Positions 8,595 through 18,095 are shown, numbered from the stretch's first letter. The stretch is DNA of 64,000 nucleotides from an uncultured Parabacteroides sp. (GCF_902493135.1 NZ_CABUOD010000012.1:1-64000); one strand, 5' to 3'. Notes: generated by a model not told the origin, from the letters alone. A program made the numbers and translations.

Positions 8595-8602
8595 TATCTT
8601 TG
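8595..8602 (+). promoter_or_regulatory. -7 element (TATCTTTG) for the yicC-gmk-nadD operon
   Basis: TATCTTTG matches TAnnTTTG and lies 20 bases before the ATG at 8622. It decides the yicC start, because any start codon upstream of it would not be transcribed from this promoter. Confidence 0.65.
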
Positions 8603-8621
8603 CAATCTAATTTTTAGAACA

Positions 8622-9494
8622 ATGATACAATCAATGACAGGATTCGGTAAGGTTACATCCGAACTCCCTTCTAAAAAAGTAACCGTAGAAATAAAGGCTC
8701 TGAACAGCAAGCAACTGGATTTGTCTACCCGCATTCCTTCCATCTACAAAGAAAAAGAAATGCAAATACGAAGTTTGTTACTCCAGTCGCTTGAACGTGG
8801 AAAAGTCGAATTTAATATATTCATCGAGTATATTGGCAAAGACATGCCTACACAGATCAACCAGGCTGCGGTGGAAAATTACTATACCCAGATCAAAGAT
8901 ATCGCCGACAAACTGAATATATCGGTCCCCTCCGACTGGTTTCAGACATTGCTCCGCATGCCGGACGTGATCAAGACAGAAGCCCAGGAAGTAAACGAAG
9001 AAGAATGGGACGTAGTTGAGAAAGCGATCAAAGAGGCCATCAAGCACCTCTGCGATTTCCGTATTCAGGAAGGAGCGATGTTGCAAAAGCTATTCGAACA
9101 GAAAATCGACAATATAGCCCGCCTGCTTTCGGAAGTCGAACTATACGAGAAGGAACGGATCGAAAAGATCAAAACCCGTATCATGGACAACCTCGAAAAG
9201 ATTGCCGGACAGGATTACGACAAGAACCGTTTCGAGCAGGAAATGATCTATTACATCGAAAAGCTGGACGTGAACGAAGAAAAGAACCGCTTGGACAATC
9301 ATCTGAAATATTTCATCAGCACGATGGAAAGCGGACACGGACAAGGCAAAAAGCTCGGTTTCATCGCCCAGGAAATGGGACGTGAGATCAACACGCTCGG
9401 CTCGAAAAGCAACCATGCCGAAATGCAAAAGATCGTCGTGCAGATGAAAGACGAACTGGAACAGATCAAGGAACAAGTATTAAACGTATTATAA
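8622..9494 (+). CDS. yicC: YicC family protein
   Basis: The 290-residue protein starts MIQSMTGFGK, the signature N-terminus of the family. The ATG at 8622 was chosen because the -7 element lies just upstream and the longer in-frame extension (to 8565) would run through the promoter. The C-terminal DUF1732 region ends in KMKDELEQIKEQVLNVL. YicC proteins are endoribonucleases that act in RNA turnover and sporulation/stress in other bacteria. The family is often encoded beside gmk, as it is here. Confidence 0.9.
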   Translation: MIQSMTGFGKVTSELPSKKVTVEIKALNSKQLDLSTRIPSIYKEKEMQIRSLLLQSLERGKVEFNIFIEYIGKDMPTQINQAAVENYYTQIKDIADKLNISVPSDWFQTLLRMPDVIKTEAQEVNEEEWDVVEKAIKEAIKHLCDFRIQEGAMLQKLFEQKIDNIARLLSEVELYEKERIEKIKTRIMDNLEKIAGQDYDKNRFEQEMIYYIEKLDVNEEKNRLDNHLKYFISTMESGHGQGKKLGFIAQEMGREINTLGSKSNHAEMQKIVVQMKDELEQIKEQVLNVL

Positions 9495-9503
9495 GACAGA
9501 TCT

Positions 9504-10073
9504 ATGGCTGGCAAACTGATCATATTCTCCGCACCGTCAGGTTCGGGCAAATCCACTATCATCAATTTCCTGCTGAAGCAGAACCTGAACCTGCATTTCT
9601 CTATCTCGGCAACCAGCCGGGCCCCGCGCGGGACGGAAAAAAACGGTGTGGAATATTATTTCCTTACGCCGGATGAATTCCGTACCCGTATAGCAGCAGG
9701 TGATTTTTTAGAATACGAAGAAGTATATACCGACAAATATTACGGCACGCTGAAAAGCGAAGTAGAAAGAAGGCTGAATAACGGCGATAACGTGATATTC
9801 GATGTCGATGTCGTTGGCGGTTGCAACATCAAAAAGTTTTATGGCGACCGTGCCCTGTCGGTCTTTATCCAACCTCCCTCTATCGAAGACCTGCGCGAAC
9901 GTCTGGAAGGACGCGGAACAGATACCCCGGAAGTAATCGAAAGCCGCATAGCAAAAGCTGAGTTCGAATTGGGTTTTGCCGGCAAGTTTGATGTAATCGT
10001 AGTAAACGACAAGTTGGAAGCAGCACAAGAAGAAGCCTTAAAGGTGATAAAAGAGTTTCTTGAAAAACCATGA
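9504..10073 (+). CDS. gmk: guanylate kinase
   Basis: The 189-residue protein has the P-loop SAPSGSGKST near residue 9 and the GMP-binding region SATSRAPRGTEKNGVEYYFLT. A lid and acidic core follow (FDVDVVGGCNIKK). It phosphorylates GMP to GDP. It lies 9 bases after yicC, and its stop codon overlaps the start of the next small gene (ATGA), which suggests translational coupling. Confidence 0.95.
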   Translation: MAGKLIIFSAPSGSGKSTIINFLLKQNLNLHFSISATSRAPRGTEKNGVEYYFLTPDEFRTRIAAGDFLEYEEVYTDKYYGTLKSEVERRLNNGDNVIFDVDVVGGCNIKKFYGDRALSVFIQPPSIEDLRERLEGRGTDTPEVIESRIAKAEFELGFAGKFDVIVVNDKLEAAQEEALKVIKEFLEKP

Positions 10074-10243
10074 ATAACAAGAGATTATCCAAAAAGTGGT
10101 TATGCACGTTCATTATAATAGCAATCGCCGCTCTTGCCACCTGCGTCGTCGGTCTGTATAATAAAGAATACATTATCGCAATCGGTACGGGGTTGGTATT
10201 TGGCGCACAAGTCTTCAACATCATCAAGTGGAAACGAAACTAA
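10070..10243 (+). CDS. small two-helix membrane protein (57 aa)
   Basis: The sequence starts MNNKRLSKKWLCTFIIIA and ends IIKWKRN before TAA. It has a basic N-terminus, a first helix at about 11-29, a turn (YNKE), a second helix at about 34-50 and a basic C-terminus. The ATG overlaps the gmk stop codon by ATGA, and its 3' end overlaps the likely nadD start at 10228. It is therefore embedded in the gmk-nadD operon. The family is not recognised. Composition and tight packing argue that it is a real gene. Confidence 0.65.
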   Translation: MNNKRLSKKWLCTFIIIAIAALATCVVGLYNKEYIIAIGTGLVFGAQVFNIIKWKRN

Positions 10244-10839
10244 CACGGCAGACGGAAGGGAAACGGAAAACCGGCATCTATTCCGGTTCCTTCAACCCGG
10301 TTCACATCGGCCACCTGGCATTAGCCAACTGGCTGTGTGAATTCACGGAGCTGGATGAATTATGGTTCCTGATCACCCCCCACAATCCGCTAAAAGAAAA
10401 GGAGGCACTCATGGATGACCGGCTCCGCTATGAGCTGGTGAAGAAATCCATTGCCGGCTATCCCAAATTCCATGCCAGCGATTTTGAGTTTTCCCTGCCT
10501 CAACCGACCTATACCATCAACACGCTCCGGGCATTGGAAGAACACTATCCGGACCGTGAATTTTACTTCATCATGGGGGCGGATAACTGGAAATATATCA
10601 CCCGGTGGGTAGAGTACGAAGCCATCATTTCCAAATACCCGATCTTCATTTATCCGCGCAAAGGGTTTGATGTTGAAATCCCTCCTCAATATCCCCATAT
10701 AAAAATGGCAGACGCCCCTTTGATCGAAATATCCTCAACCTTTATACGCGAAGCATTCGAGGCCGGAAAAGATGTCCGTTTCTTCCTGCCCGAAGCCATA
10801 CGTAACCTGCCTTTCCCATTACAAAACAATACCCTTTAA
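10228..10839 (+). CDS. nadD: nicotinate-nucleotide adenylyltransferase
   Basis: This 203-residue nucleotidyltransferase contains GIYSGSFNPVHIGHLALAN, with the HIGH-type ATP-binding motif. The C-terminal ISSTFIREA motif matches the SxTxxR signature. It makes nicotinic acid adenine dinucleotide in NAD biosynthesis. The likely start is a GTG at 10228, overlapping the preceding small gene by 16 bases. The core motif begins about 16 residues in. It is the last gene of the yicC-gmk unit. Confidence 0.92.
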   Translation: METKLTRQTEGKRKTGIYSGSFNPVHIGHLALANWLCEFTELDELWFLITPHNPLKEKEALMDDRLRYELVKKSIAGYPKFHASDFEFSLPQPTYTINTLRALEEHYPDREFYFIMGADNWKYITRWVEYEAIISKYPIFIYPRKGFDVEIPPQYPHIKMADAPLIEISSTFIREAFEAGKDVRFFLPEAIRNLPFPLQNNTL

Positions 10840-10894
10840 GAACATAAAGCGTAAAGTCACATACGTTTTTAGGCAATAAGTAAGAAAAGTTTTG

Positions 10895-10902
10895 TACTTT
10901 TG
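10895..10902 (+). promoter_or_regulatory. -7 element (TACTTTTG) for lysS
   Basis: TACTTTTG fits TAnnTTTG and lies 28 bases before the ATG at 10930. It makes a start upstream of that codon unlikely. Confidence 0.65.
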
Positions 10903-10929
10903 CGCCGTATTATACAAAATAATAGCGTA

Positions 10930-12660
10930 ATGAATCTATTAGAACTGAGTGAACAGGAAATCATAAGACGTAACAGCATGGAGCAGTTGCGCCAGATGGG
11001 GATAGAGCCTTATCCCGCAGCTGAGTATGTAACGAACGCATTTTCCAAAGAGATAAAAGAGAATTTTAAAGACGATGCAGAGCCTCGTCCCGTAAGTATT
11101 GCCGGCCGTATCATGAGCCGCCGTATCATGGGAAAGGCATCCTTCATGGAATTGCAGGATTCGGAAGGAAGAATACAGGTTTACATCTCTCGTGATGATA
11201 TTTGCCCGGAAGAAAACAAAGATCTGTATAACATCGTTTTCAAGAAATTGCTGGATATCGGCGACTTTGTCGGAATCAAAGGTTTCGTATTCCGTACGCA
11301 GATGGGTGAAATTTCCGTCCATGCACAAGAAATAACGGTATTATCCAAATCACTCAAGCCGCTACCGGTTGTCAAATACAAAGACGGTGTGGCATACGAT
11401 GGATTCAACGACCCGGAATTGCGTTACCGCCAACGCTATGTCGACCTGGTGGTCAATGACGGAGTAAAAGATATTTTCATGAAGCGTGCGGCGGTCATCA
11501 AAACCATGCGTGCCGCTTTGGACGAAGCCGGATATACGGAAGTAGAAACTCCGATCCTGCAATCCATTCCCGGAGGGGCAAGCGCACGTCCGTTCATCAC
11601 GCACCATAACTCACTCGATATCGGCCTCTATCTGCGCATCGCAACCGAGCTCTATCTGAAACGATTGATCGTCGGAGGTTTCGAAGGTGTTTACGAAATC
11701 GGCAAGAACTTCCGCAACGAAGGCATGGACCGTACGCACAACCCGGAATTCACCTGCATGGAGCTTTACGTCCAATATAAGGACTACAACTGGATGATGA
11801 GCTTCACCGAGCAATTGTTGGAGCGTATCTGCATCGCGGTCAACGGCACGAGCGAAAGCGTAGTCGAAGGCAAAACCATCAACTTCAAAGCCCCTTACCG
11901 CCGTCTGCCGATCCTGGATGCCATCAAGGAAAAGACCGGTTACGACCTGAACGGCAAAAGCGAAGACGAGATACGCGCGATTTGCAAGGAATTGAACCTC
12001 GAAATCGACGAGACAATGGGCAAAGGCAAACTGATCGACGAAATCTTCGGCGAATTTTGCGAAGGCACGTTTATCCAGCCGACTTTCATCATCGACTATC
12101 CGGTCGAGATGAGCCCGCTGACTAAGATGCACCGAAGCAAACCGGGATTGACCGAACGTTTCGAACTGATGGTCAACGGAAAAGAATTGGCAAATGCCTA
12201 TAGCGAGCTAAACGATCCGATCGACCAGGAAGAACGCTTCAAAGAGCAATTGCGCCTGAGCGAAAAGGGGGACGACGAAGCGATGTTCATCGACCAGGAC
12301 TTCTTACGCGCCTTGCAATTCGGTATGCCTCCGACGTCCGGTATCGGTATCGGCATCGACCGTCTGGTGATGTTGATGACAGGTCAGACGACCATCCAGG
12401 AAGTGTTGCTCTTCCCGCAGATGCGCCCGGAAAAGACCGTTAAGAAAGATGCAGCTGACAAATACGCGGCATTGGGCATCGATGAAGCATGGGTTCCCGC
12501 TTTGCAAAAAGCCGGATATATTACAATCGACACGCTGGCCGATGTCAATCCCAACAAGTTGAGACAGGAGCTATGCGAAATGAATAAGAAATACAAACTG
12601 GAATTGCAAAACCCCTCTGCCGAAGAAGTGGAGGCATGGATTGCCAACGCAACCAAATAA
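10930..12660 (+). CDS. lysS: lysyl-tRNA synthetase, class II
   Basis: The 576-residue enzyme begins MNLLELSEQEIIRRNSMEQL. An OB-fold anticodon-binding domain (about 55-150) includes SIAGRIMSRRIMGKASFMEL. The class II catalytic core has motif 2 (FRNEGMDRTHNPEFTCME) and motif 3 (GIGIGIDRLVMLMTG). A C-terminal helix-hairpin-like extension (about 510-576, PALQKAGYITIDTLADVNPNKL) is longer than in E. coli LysS. The start at 10930 was chosen because the -7 element overlaps the longer in-frame extension. It heads a lysS-gpsA-pgi run. Confidence 0.95.
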   Translation: MNLLELSEQEIIRRNSMEQLRQMGIEPYPAAEYVTNAFSKEIKENFKDDAEPRPVSIAGRIMSRRIMGKASFMELQDSEGRIQVYISRDDICPEENKDLYNIVFKKLLDIGDFVGIKGFVFRTQMGEISVHAQEITVLSKSLKPLPVVKYKDGVAYDGFNDPELRYRQRYVDLVVNDGVKDIFMKRAAVIKTMRAALDEAGYTEVETPILQSIPGGASARPFITHHNSLDIGLYLRIATELYLKRLIVGGFEGVYEIGKNFRNEGMDRTHNPEFTCMELYVQYKDYNWMMSFTEQLLERICIAVNGTSESVVEGKTINFKAPYRRLPILDAIKEKTGYDLNGKSEDEIRAICKELNLEIDETMGKGKLIDEIFGEFCEGTFIQPTFIIDYPVEMSPLTKMHRSKPGLTERFELMVNGKELANAYSELNDPIDQEERFKEQLRLSEKGDDEAMFIDQDFLRALQFGMPPTSGIGIGIDRLVMLMTGQTTIQEVLLFPQMRPEKTVKKDAADKYAALGIDEAWVPALQKAGYITIDTLADVNPNKLRQELCEMNKKYKLELQNPSAEEVEAWIANATK

Positions 12661-12673
12661 ATAGAATAATACT

Positions 12674-13669
12674 ATGAAATTGCCCGGAAAAATTGCAATA
12701 ATGGGAGGTGGTAGCTGGGCTACCGCCTTGGCCAAGATTGTACTTTCTACACAAGATAGTATTAACTGGTATATGCGTCGGTCCGACCAAGTGGAAGAGT
12801 TTTTGTTGTTGGGACATAATCCCAGCTACCTGTCCGCCGTCAAATTCGATACTGACAAAATCAAATTCTACACGGATATCAACGAAGTAATCAACGATTC
12901 CGACACCTTGATTTTCGCCACCCCGTCTCCTTTCCTAAAGCAGCATTTAATGAAGGTGACGACCTCCATGCAAGACAAATTCATCATTTCGGCCATCAAG
13001 GGGATCGTGCCGGACGAGAACATGCTCGTAGCCGACTACTTTGCCGAATACTACAATGTCCCGATCGACAATATCGCCGTTATCGGCGGCCCGTGCCATG
13101 CCGAAGAGATCGCGCTCGAACGGTTGTCCTACATCACATTGGCCTGTCCGAACATCGAGAACGCAAGAGCCTTCTCTTCCGTATTCAAGAACCAGTATCT
13201 GAACAACTCCTGTTGCAAGGATGTTACAGGTATTGAATATGCTTCCGTATTGAAAAACGTATATGCCATCGTCGCAGGTATCTGCCACGGAATGAAATAC
13301 GGAGACAACTTTTTAGCTGTTTTCATCTGTAACGCCATCGAAGAGATGCGTAATTTCCTCGACGCCGTACACGGATTGGAACGGGACGTGACAGATTCGG
13401 TTTATCTCGGAGACCTCCTGGTAACCGCCTATTCCCGCTTCAGCCGTAACCGTACGTTCGGAACCATGATCGGGAAAGGTTATTCCGTCAAAATAGCCCA
13501 GCTTGAAATGGAAATGATTGCCGAGGGATATTACGGAACAAAGTGTATCCGTGAGATAAACGAAAAATATAAAGTAAACATGCCGATCCTAGATACTTTA
13601 TATAGTATTCTATACGAAAAGAAATCGCCGACTACCGCGATACGGCAGTTGACTGAAACATTTAAATAA
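12674..13669 (+). CDS. gpsA: glycerol-3-phosphate dehydrogenase [NAD(P)+]
   Basis: The 331-residue protein has the Rossmann motif IAIMGGGSWATALAKI near residue 8. The catalytic segment GIEYASVLKNVYAIVAGICHG holds the conserved Lys. It reduces dihydroxyacetone phosphate to sn-glycerol-3-phosphate for phospholipid synthesis. It lies 13 bases after lysS and 10 bases before pgi, so the three are probably co-transcribed. Confidence 0.93.
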   Translation: MKLPGKIAIMGGGSWATALAKIVLSTQDSINWYMRRSDQVEEFLLLGHNPSYLSAVKFDTDKIKFYTDINEVINDSDTLIFATPSPFLKQHLMKVTTSMQDKFIISAIKGIVPDENMLVADYFAEYYNVPIDNIAVIGGPCHAEEIALERLSYITLACPNIENARAFSSVFKNQYLNNSCCKDVTGIEYASVLKNVYAIVAGICHGMKYGDNFLAVFICNAIEEMRNFLDAVHGLERDVTDSVYLGDLLVTAYSRFSRNRTFGTMIGKGYSVKIAQLEMEMIAEGYYGTKCIREINEKYKVNMPILDTLYSILYEKKSPTTAIRQLTETFK

Positions 13670-13679
13670 TAATGTAAAT

Positions 13680-15023
13680 ATGAAGAACATCAGTCTTAAC
13701 ATTGACAAAGCACTGGGTACCGTAACGAAAGAACAAGTGTACGCTCAGGCTTCAAAGGCTAACGAATGTAATGCCACTTTACAAAATGGAAATGGAGCAG
13801 GTAACGACTTTTTAGGTTGGTTGCACCTCCCCTCTTCTATTACAGATGCCGAATTGACAGACATCGAAAATACGGCAAACGTACTTCGTTCCAAATGTGA
13901 AGTGGTTGTCGCCATCGGTATCGGCGGTAGCTATCTGGGAACAAAAGCAGTGGTAGAAGCCTTGAACAACAGCTTCGACTGGTTACATACGGACCGTAAG
14001 AACCCGGTTCTGGTATATGCCGGACACAATATCGGTGAAGATTACCTGTATGAACTTTGCGAAATCCTGAAAGGCAAACAGTTCGGTCTGATCAATATAT
14101 CCAAATCCGGTACGACTACCGAACCGGCTCTGGCTTTCCGCATGCTGAAAAAGCAATTGGAAGACGCCGTCGGCAAAGAAGAAGCCAAACACCGCATCGT
14201 CGCCATCACGGATGCCAAAAGAGGCGCCCTGCGCACACTGGCTGACCAGGAAGGCTACAAGACATTCATTATCCCCGACAACGTCGGCGGTCGGTTCTCC
14301 GTACTGACTCCGGTCGGTTTGCTGCCTATCGCCGTTGCCGGTATCAGCATCCGCGATCTGGTTGCTGGAGCCGTTTCGATGGAAAAAGCTACAGACGTAA
14401 GCGTTCCTTTTGCCGAAAACATGGCGGAAATCTATGCGGCTACACGCAACGAATTATATAAGAGCGGCAAGAAGGTCGAAATCCTCGCTAACTTCCACCC
14501 GAAACTCCACTACATCGCTGAATGGTGGAAACAACTGTACGGTGAAAGCGAAGGCAAGGACGGTAAGGGCATTTTCCCGGCTTCCGTCGACCTGACAACC
14601 GACCTGCACTCTATGGGCCAGTGGATCCAGGATGGAGAACGTACGATATTCGAAACCGTCATTTCTGTTGAAGAACCGACTCACAAGATGCTTGTCCCGA
14701 CGGACGAGGCGAACTTGGACGGTCTGAACTTCCTCGCAGGCAAACGCGTGGACGAAGTGAACAAGATGGCAGAACTGGGTACTCAGTTGGCTCACGTAGA
14801 CGGTGGTGTCCCCAATCTGAAAATCACCATGCCGGAAGTAAGCCCTTACTACATCGGCCAGTTGTTCTACTTCTTCGAAAGAGCCTGCGGTATCAGCGGT
14901 TACATGTTAGGTGTAAACCCGTTCGACCAGCCGGGTGTAGAAGCCTATAAAAAGAACATGTTCGCCCTGCTGAACAAACCGGGTTACGAAAAGGAAAGCG
15001 AAGCGATCCGCGCACGGTTGTAA
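13680..15023 (+). CDS. pgi: glucose-6-phosphate isomerase
   Basis: The 447-residue enzyme has the SIS-fold sugar phosphate sites IGIGGSYLGTKAVVEAL and NISKSGTTTEPALAFR. The C-terminal signature FFERACGISGYMLGVNPFDQPGVEAYKKNM holds the catalytic residues. It interconverts glucose-6-phosphate and fructose-6-phosphate. The length is that of the short bacterial form. A strong hairpin terminator follows. Confidence 0.95.
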   Translation: MKNISLNIDKALGTVTKEQVYAQASKANECNATLQNGNGAGNDFLGWLHLPSSITDAELTDIENTANVLRSKCEVVVAIGIGGSYLGTKAVVEALNNSFDWLHTDRKNPVLVYAGHNIGEDYLYELCEILKGKQFGLINISKSGTTTEPALAFRMLKKQLEDAVGKEEAKHRIVAITDAKRGALRTLADQEGYKTFIIPDNVGGRFSVLTPVGLLPIAVAGISIRDLVAGAVSMEKATDVSVPFAENMAEIYAATRNELYKSGKKVEILANFHPKLHYIAEWWKQLYGESEGKDGKGIFPASVDLTTDLHSMGQWIQDGERTIFETVISVEEPTHKMLVPTDEANLDGLNFLAGKRVDEVNKMAELGTQLAHVDGGVPNLKITMPEVSPYYIGQLFYFFERACGISGYMLGVNPFDQPGVEAYKKNMFALLNKPGYEKESEAIRARL

Positions 15024-15050
15024 TCAGCAATCACACAACATAAAATAATT

Positions 15051-15090
15051 TTTTCAGGCACGGTCCTTTCAAAAGAATCGTGCCTGAAAA
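15051..15090 (+). terminator. terminator after pgi
   Basis: TTTTCAGGCACG (15051-15062) pairs perfectly with CGTGCCTGAAAA (15079-15090) around a 16-base loop. It closes the lysS-gpsA-pgi unit. Confidence 0.7.
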
Positions 15091-15117
15091 CTATCTATTA
15101 GTAAGCGTAAAAAAGAA

Positions 15118-15852
15118 ATGATCCAAGAAGCAATCACCCGATATCTGCAAAAGCAGCAACAAACTTTCCTTTTTCCCAAGGCCGTACTTTTCGATATGGA
15201 TGGCGTCCTGTATGATTCCATGCGTTTCCACGCCCGGGCCTGGTACGAAACGGCCACACACCATCAGTTGATCTCCACCCCGGAACTATTCTACCTGTAT
15301 GAAGGCCGGACGGGTGAAAGCACGATCAACGAGTTGTACCAAAAGACTTTCGGACGGGATGCGACCGAAGATGAAAAGAAGTCCATCTACGAAGAAAAAG
15401 CGGTCTTGTTCAATCAATATAACGACGGAAAAGAGATGCAAGGAGCAGCCGAGGTATTGAAAGCGGCAAAAGCCTCCGGCTTGCAAACACTTGTCGTAAC
15501 CGGGAGCGGACAACACAGCCTGCTGGACAAGCTGGAACATACCTACCCTGGCTATTTCAAACGGAAAAAGATGGTGACGGCCTTCGACGTGAAGTTTGGT
15601 AAACCCCATCCCGAACCCTATCTGATGGGATTGGAAAAAGCAGGCGTCAAAGCCCATGAAGCCTTCGTCATAGAGAACGCCCCGATGGGCGTACAGGCAG
15701 GAGTAGCAGCCGGGATTTTCACGATAGCGGTCAATACCGGACCATTGGATAACCGGGTTTTGCTCGACGCCGGTGCCGACCTGCTTTATCCGAGCATGAC
15801 GGCTTTAGCGGAGGATTGGGAGAATCTTATAAATGCGATCAAGAACTCTTAA
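15118..15852 (+). CDS. HAD-superfamily hydrolase, beta-phosphoglucomutase-like
   Basis: The 244-residue protein has HAD motif I (AVLFDMDGVLYDSM, nucleophile in DMD), a helical cap, and motif II (VTGSGQHS). Motif III/IV lies at KFGKPHPEPYLMGLEKAGV..FVIENAPMGVQAGVAAG. This is the subfamily I layout of beta-phosphoglucomutase and sugar/phosphoglycolate phosphatases. The substrate cannot be assigned. It is bracketed by terminators, so it is likely its own unit. Confidence 0.85.
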   Translation: MIQEAITRYLQKQQQTFLFPKAVLFDMDGVLYDSMRFHARAWYETATHHQLISTPELFYLYEGRTGESTINELYQKTFGRDATEDEKKSIYEEKAVLFNQYNDGKEMQGAAEVLKAAKASGLQTLVVTGSGQHSLLDKLEHTYPGYFKRKKMVTAFDVKFGKPHPEPYLMGLEKAGVKAHEAFVIENAPMGVQAGVAAGIFTIAVNTGPLDNRVLLDAGADLLYPSMTALAEDWENLINAIKNS

Positions 15853-15856
15853 TAAA

Positions 15857-15884
15857 TTTAGGGAGGTTTTGACACCTCCCTAAA
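15857..15884. terminator. convergent-gene terminator
   Basis: TTTAGGGAGGT (15857-15867) pairs with ACCTCCCTAAA (15874-15884) over a 6-base loop. It lies between the converging HAD gene and the minus-strand isomerase-like gene, so it can serve both. Confidence 0.75.
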
Positions 15885-15901
15885 AAACTTATAAGAACTT
15901 C

Positions 15902-16789
15902 TTACTTCACATAATCCGCCTTGTTCAGGAAATCATAGCTCTGCTGGACGCTGGCAACCGGATCGTTCTGAGTGTACTGTTCGACTTCGACATACCAATC
16001 TTTGATATTGTTAGCATACATCTGGTCGAAGATTGGCTTGAAGTCCATCTTGCCACTGGCTCCGATTTCCTTTTCGTCTTTGATATGGACCGCCTTGAAT
16101 TGGCTCGGACGGTTCTTCAGGTAAGCAACCGGATCACCACCGCCTTCCTGTACCCAATATACGTCCATTTCGAAGAACACATGGTTCGGGCTTACATTAT
16201 CCAACAAGAAATCGTAGATCAACTGGTCCTCGATTTTGCGGAATTCAAAAGCATGATTATGATAACCGAATGCGATGCTGGCAGCCGCCGTCTTATAGCC
16301 GACGGTATTGAAATAGTCGCAATACATCTTCAAGTCGTCCAAAGTCGTCTGGTCGGTAACCGGCATCCACGGTTGAACCATGTATTTGACACCTAATTCA
16401 TTGTGGGCATCGATAGCCTGATCCCACCAACTCATCACTTCGGCTTCTTTTTCCTTCGTGAATGCTTGACCCAAGTGGGCGCTCGTGCATTTCATACCCA
16501 GGTCGTTCACCATCTTCTTGAACTCGGCCGGAGCCAAACCGTAGATCTTGCCATTGTCATAGCTGGCTGTTTCAAGATTCTTATAGCCCATCTTGGAAGC
16601 CGTTTCCAACACCTTCTGGATCCCTTCTTCTTTTACAAGGTCTCTTAAGGAATATAGCTGAAGCCCGATATACTTGGAGGACTCGGAAGCTGACGCTTTA
16701 CCGGCACAAGAAGATAACAACTGAGGCATCACCATACCCCCTGCGAGCATTAACGAAGCCCGCTTTAAAAACTCACGTCTGTTCTGCAT
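15902..16789 (-). CDS. sugar phosphate isomerase/epimerase-like TIM-barrel protein, exported
   Basis: The 295-residue protein begins MQNRREFLKRASLMLAGG, a Tat-type twin-arginine signal. It is followed by PQLLSSC, a possible lipobox. The mature part is a xylose isomerase-like TIM barrel (GLQLYSLRDLVKEEGIQKVLETASKMGYKNLE). Metal-binding residues fall in regions such as GYHNHAFEF and FFEMDVYWVQEGGGDPVAYL. Such proteins act on free or modified sugars in the periplasm of Bacteroidetes. The exact substrate is unknown. A TACTTTTG -7 element precedes it. Confidence 0.85.
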   Translation of the reverse strand: MQNRREFLKRASLMLAGGMVMPQLLSSCAGKASASESSKYIGLQLYSLRDLVKEEGIQKVLETASKMGYKNLETASYDNGKIYGLAPAEFKKMVNDLGMKCTSAHLGQAFTKEKEAEVMSWWDQAIDAHNELGVKYMVQPWMPVTDQTTLDDLKMYCDYFNTVGYKTAAASIAFGYHNHAFEFRKIEDQLIYDFLLDNVSPNHVFFEMDVYWVQEGGGDPVAYLKNRPSQFKAVHIKDEKEIGASGKMDFKPIFDQMYANNIKDWYVEVEQYTQNDPVASVQQSYDFLNKADYVK

Positions 16790-16825
16790 AGTACTAAAAA
16801 ATTAAGTTTGCTTTGAGAATTTCTA

Positions 16826-16833
16826 CAAAAGTA
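16826..16833 (-). promoter_or_regulatory. -7 element (TACTTTTG) for the isomerase-like gene
   Basis: The minus-strand TACTTTTG lies 37 bases upstream of the start codon and separates this gene from the exporter operon upstream. Confidence 0.55.
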
Positions 16834-16886
16834 AAACTATATTCGGTGGATTCTAACATAATAACGTTAAAATCATCAAAACGGAG

Positions 16887-18083
16887 TCATGAATTTTTTC
16901 TTATTTGGAAACGGTAGATCACGCAGGCCAGTAGGAAATAGACGCCCGCCTGAATCCATAACACATGATATTCATGCGATACCTCGTTCAATGTCGCTCC
17001 GCAAGTATTGATGCGGATGAATCCCTGGATGCCCGGCGTCGAGGGGAACAGATACCCTACGGTCTGCCAGAAAGGAGGGATCGCTTCTTTCGGCCAGGAA
17101 ACTCCGGAAATGAAGATCAGGATCACGGACGTAAAGACAAACACCAGCATGGGCGCCTCGCGGGTCGTCATGAAACCGGACAACGTCATGGCAAAGAAGA
17201 TCGAGGCAAACAGGTATGGCAGGATGAACAACAAGATCGTGACCGGATCGCCCACCTGAGGCAGGGAGAAGAGCTTCGGCACGACGGCCAACACCCAGAT
17301 ACAGACCGGCACATAAATCAGGATATATGTCAGAGACTTGCCCAACACGATACGCAAAGTCCCGTTAAAATGCCGGTCTGCCGGGACAAGGCCATGGGAA
17401 CGGTTCTTCTCGCGTGCCGTCCCTCCCAACATGCCGATCCCTAAAACCAACGTTTGTTGGATGACCAAAATCAGGATGGCCGGAACCAGGAAGCTGGCAA
17501 AGCCGTTTTGCGTATTGAAGAGGGTCACGGACTCATAGGGAATCGGGTCGACCGTTATCTCCTCCTGCTTCGCCGACGCACCCGGAGCGTTATGCATCCG
17601 TATTTCTTTCCCCAGATCGAACGACACTTCCGTTGCCGCCAACAAGAACGCCTTATAAAACAAAAGGCTGCTCATATCACAATACAAAGGGACGGTCGTC
17701 TGCCTCCCCGCATGCAAATCCTTGCTGAACTCGGCTGGGAAATAGAGGATCCCATAGGCTTCCTTCCGGTCCAGCATCCGCCGGGCCTCCTCCATATCCG
17801 TCCGGACGGCGACCACCTTGACATCGGGCGTAGCATTCACACGACGAGTAAACTCGCGGCTCAGATAAGTATCGGACTGATCCACGACCACCATCTTCGC
17901 CTCGTGCACCACTTCGTTATTATAAATAAAGGAATAGAGCAACGGATAAGCAAAAGGCACCAGGAAAAAGAAGATCAGCACGCCTTCGTCCTTGAAGACG
18001 TTTTTCAGCTCGTCCTTCCAGATGTAAAAGATGTCCAGGATCCCTTCCTTGATCATATATCGTAAACGATGTTCTCTTTTCAT
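16887..18083 (-). CDS. ABC-2 type exporter permease (second)
   Basis: The 398-residue protein has one N-terminal transmembrane helix (about 33-52), a large extracytoplasmic domain (about 55-205) and five C-terminal helices. This is the YhhJ/YbhR-like ABC2_membrane_3 layout. The extracytoplasmic domain (VVVDQSDTYLSREFTRRV..EARRMLDRKEAYGILYFP) is similar to that of the permease encoded just upstream, so the two are paralogues that likely form a heterodimer. It ends the tolC-hlyD-permease-permease run. Confidence 0.88.
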   Translation of the reverse strand: MKREHRLRYMIKEGILDIFYIWKDELKNVFKDEGVLIFFFLVPFAYPLLYSFIYNNEVVHEAKMVVVDQSDTYLSREFTRRVNATPDVKVVAVRTDMEEARRMLDRKEAYGILYFPAEFSKDLHAGRQTTVPLYCDMSSLLFYKAFLLAATEVSFDLGKEIRMHNAPGASAKQEEITVDPIPYESVTLFNTQNGFASFLVPAILILVIQQTLVLGIGMLGGTAREKNRSHGLVPADRHFNGTLRIVLGKSLTYILIYVPVCIWVLAVVPKLFSLPQVGDPVTILLFILPYLFASIFFAMTLSGFMTTREAPMLVFVFTSVILIFISGVSWPKEAIPPFWQTVGYLFPSTPGIQGFIRINTCGATLNEVSHEYHVLWIQAGVYFLLACVIYRFQIRKNS

Positions 18084-18095
18084 TGCTTTTCGGTT

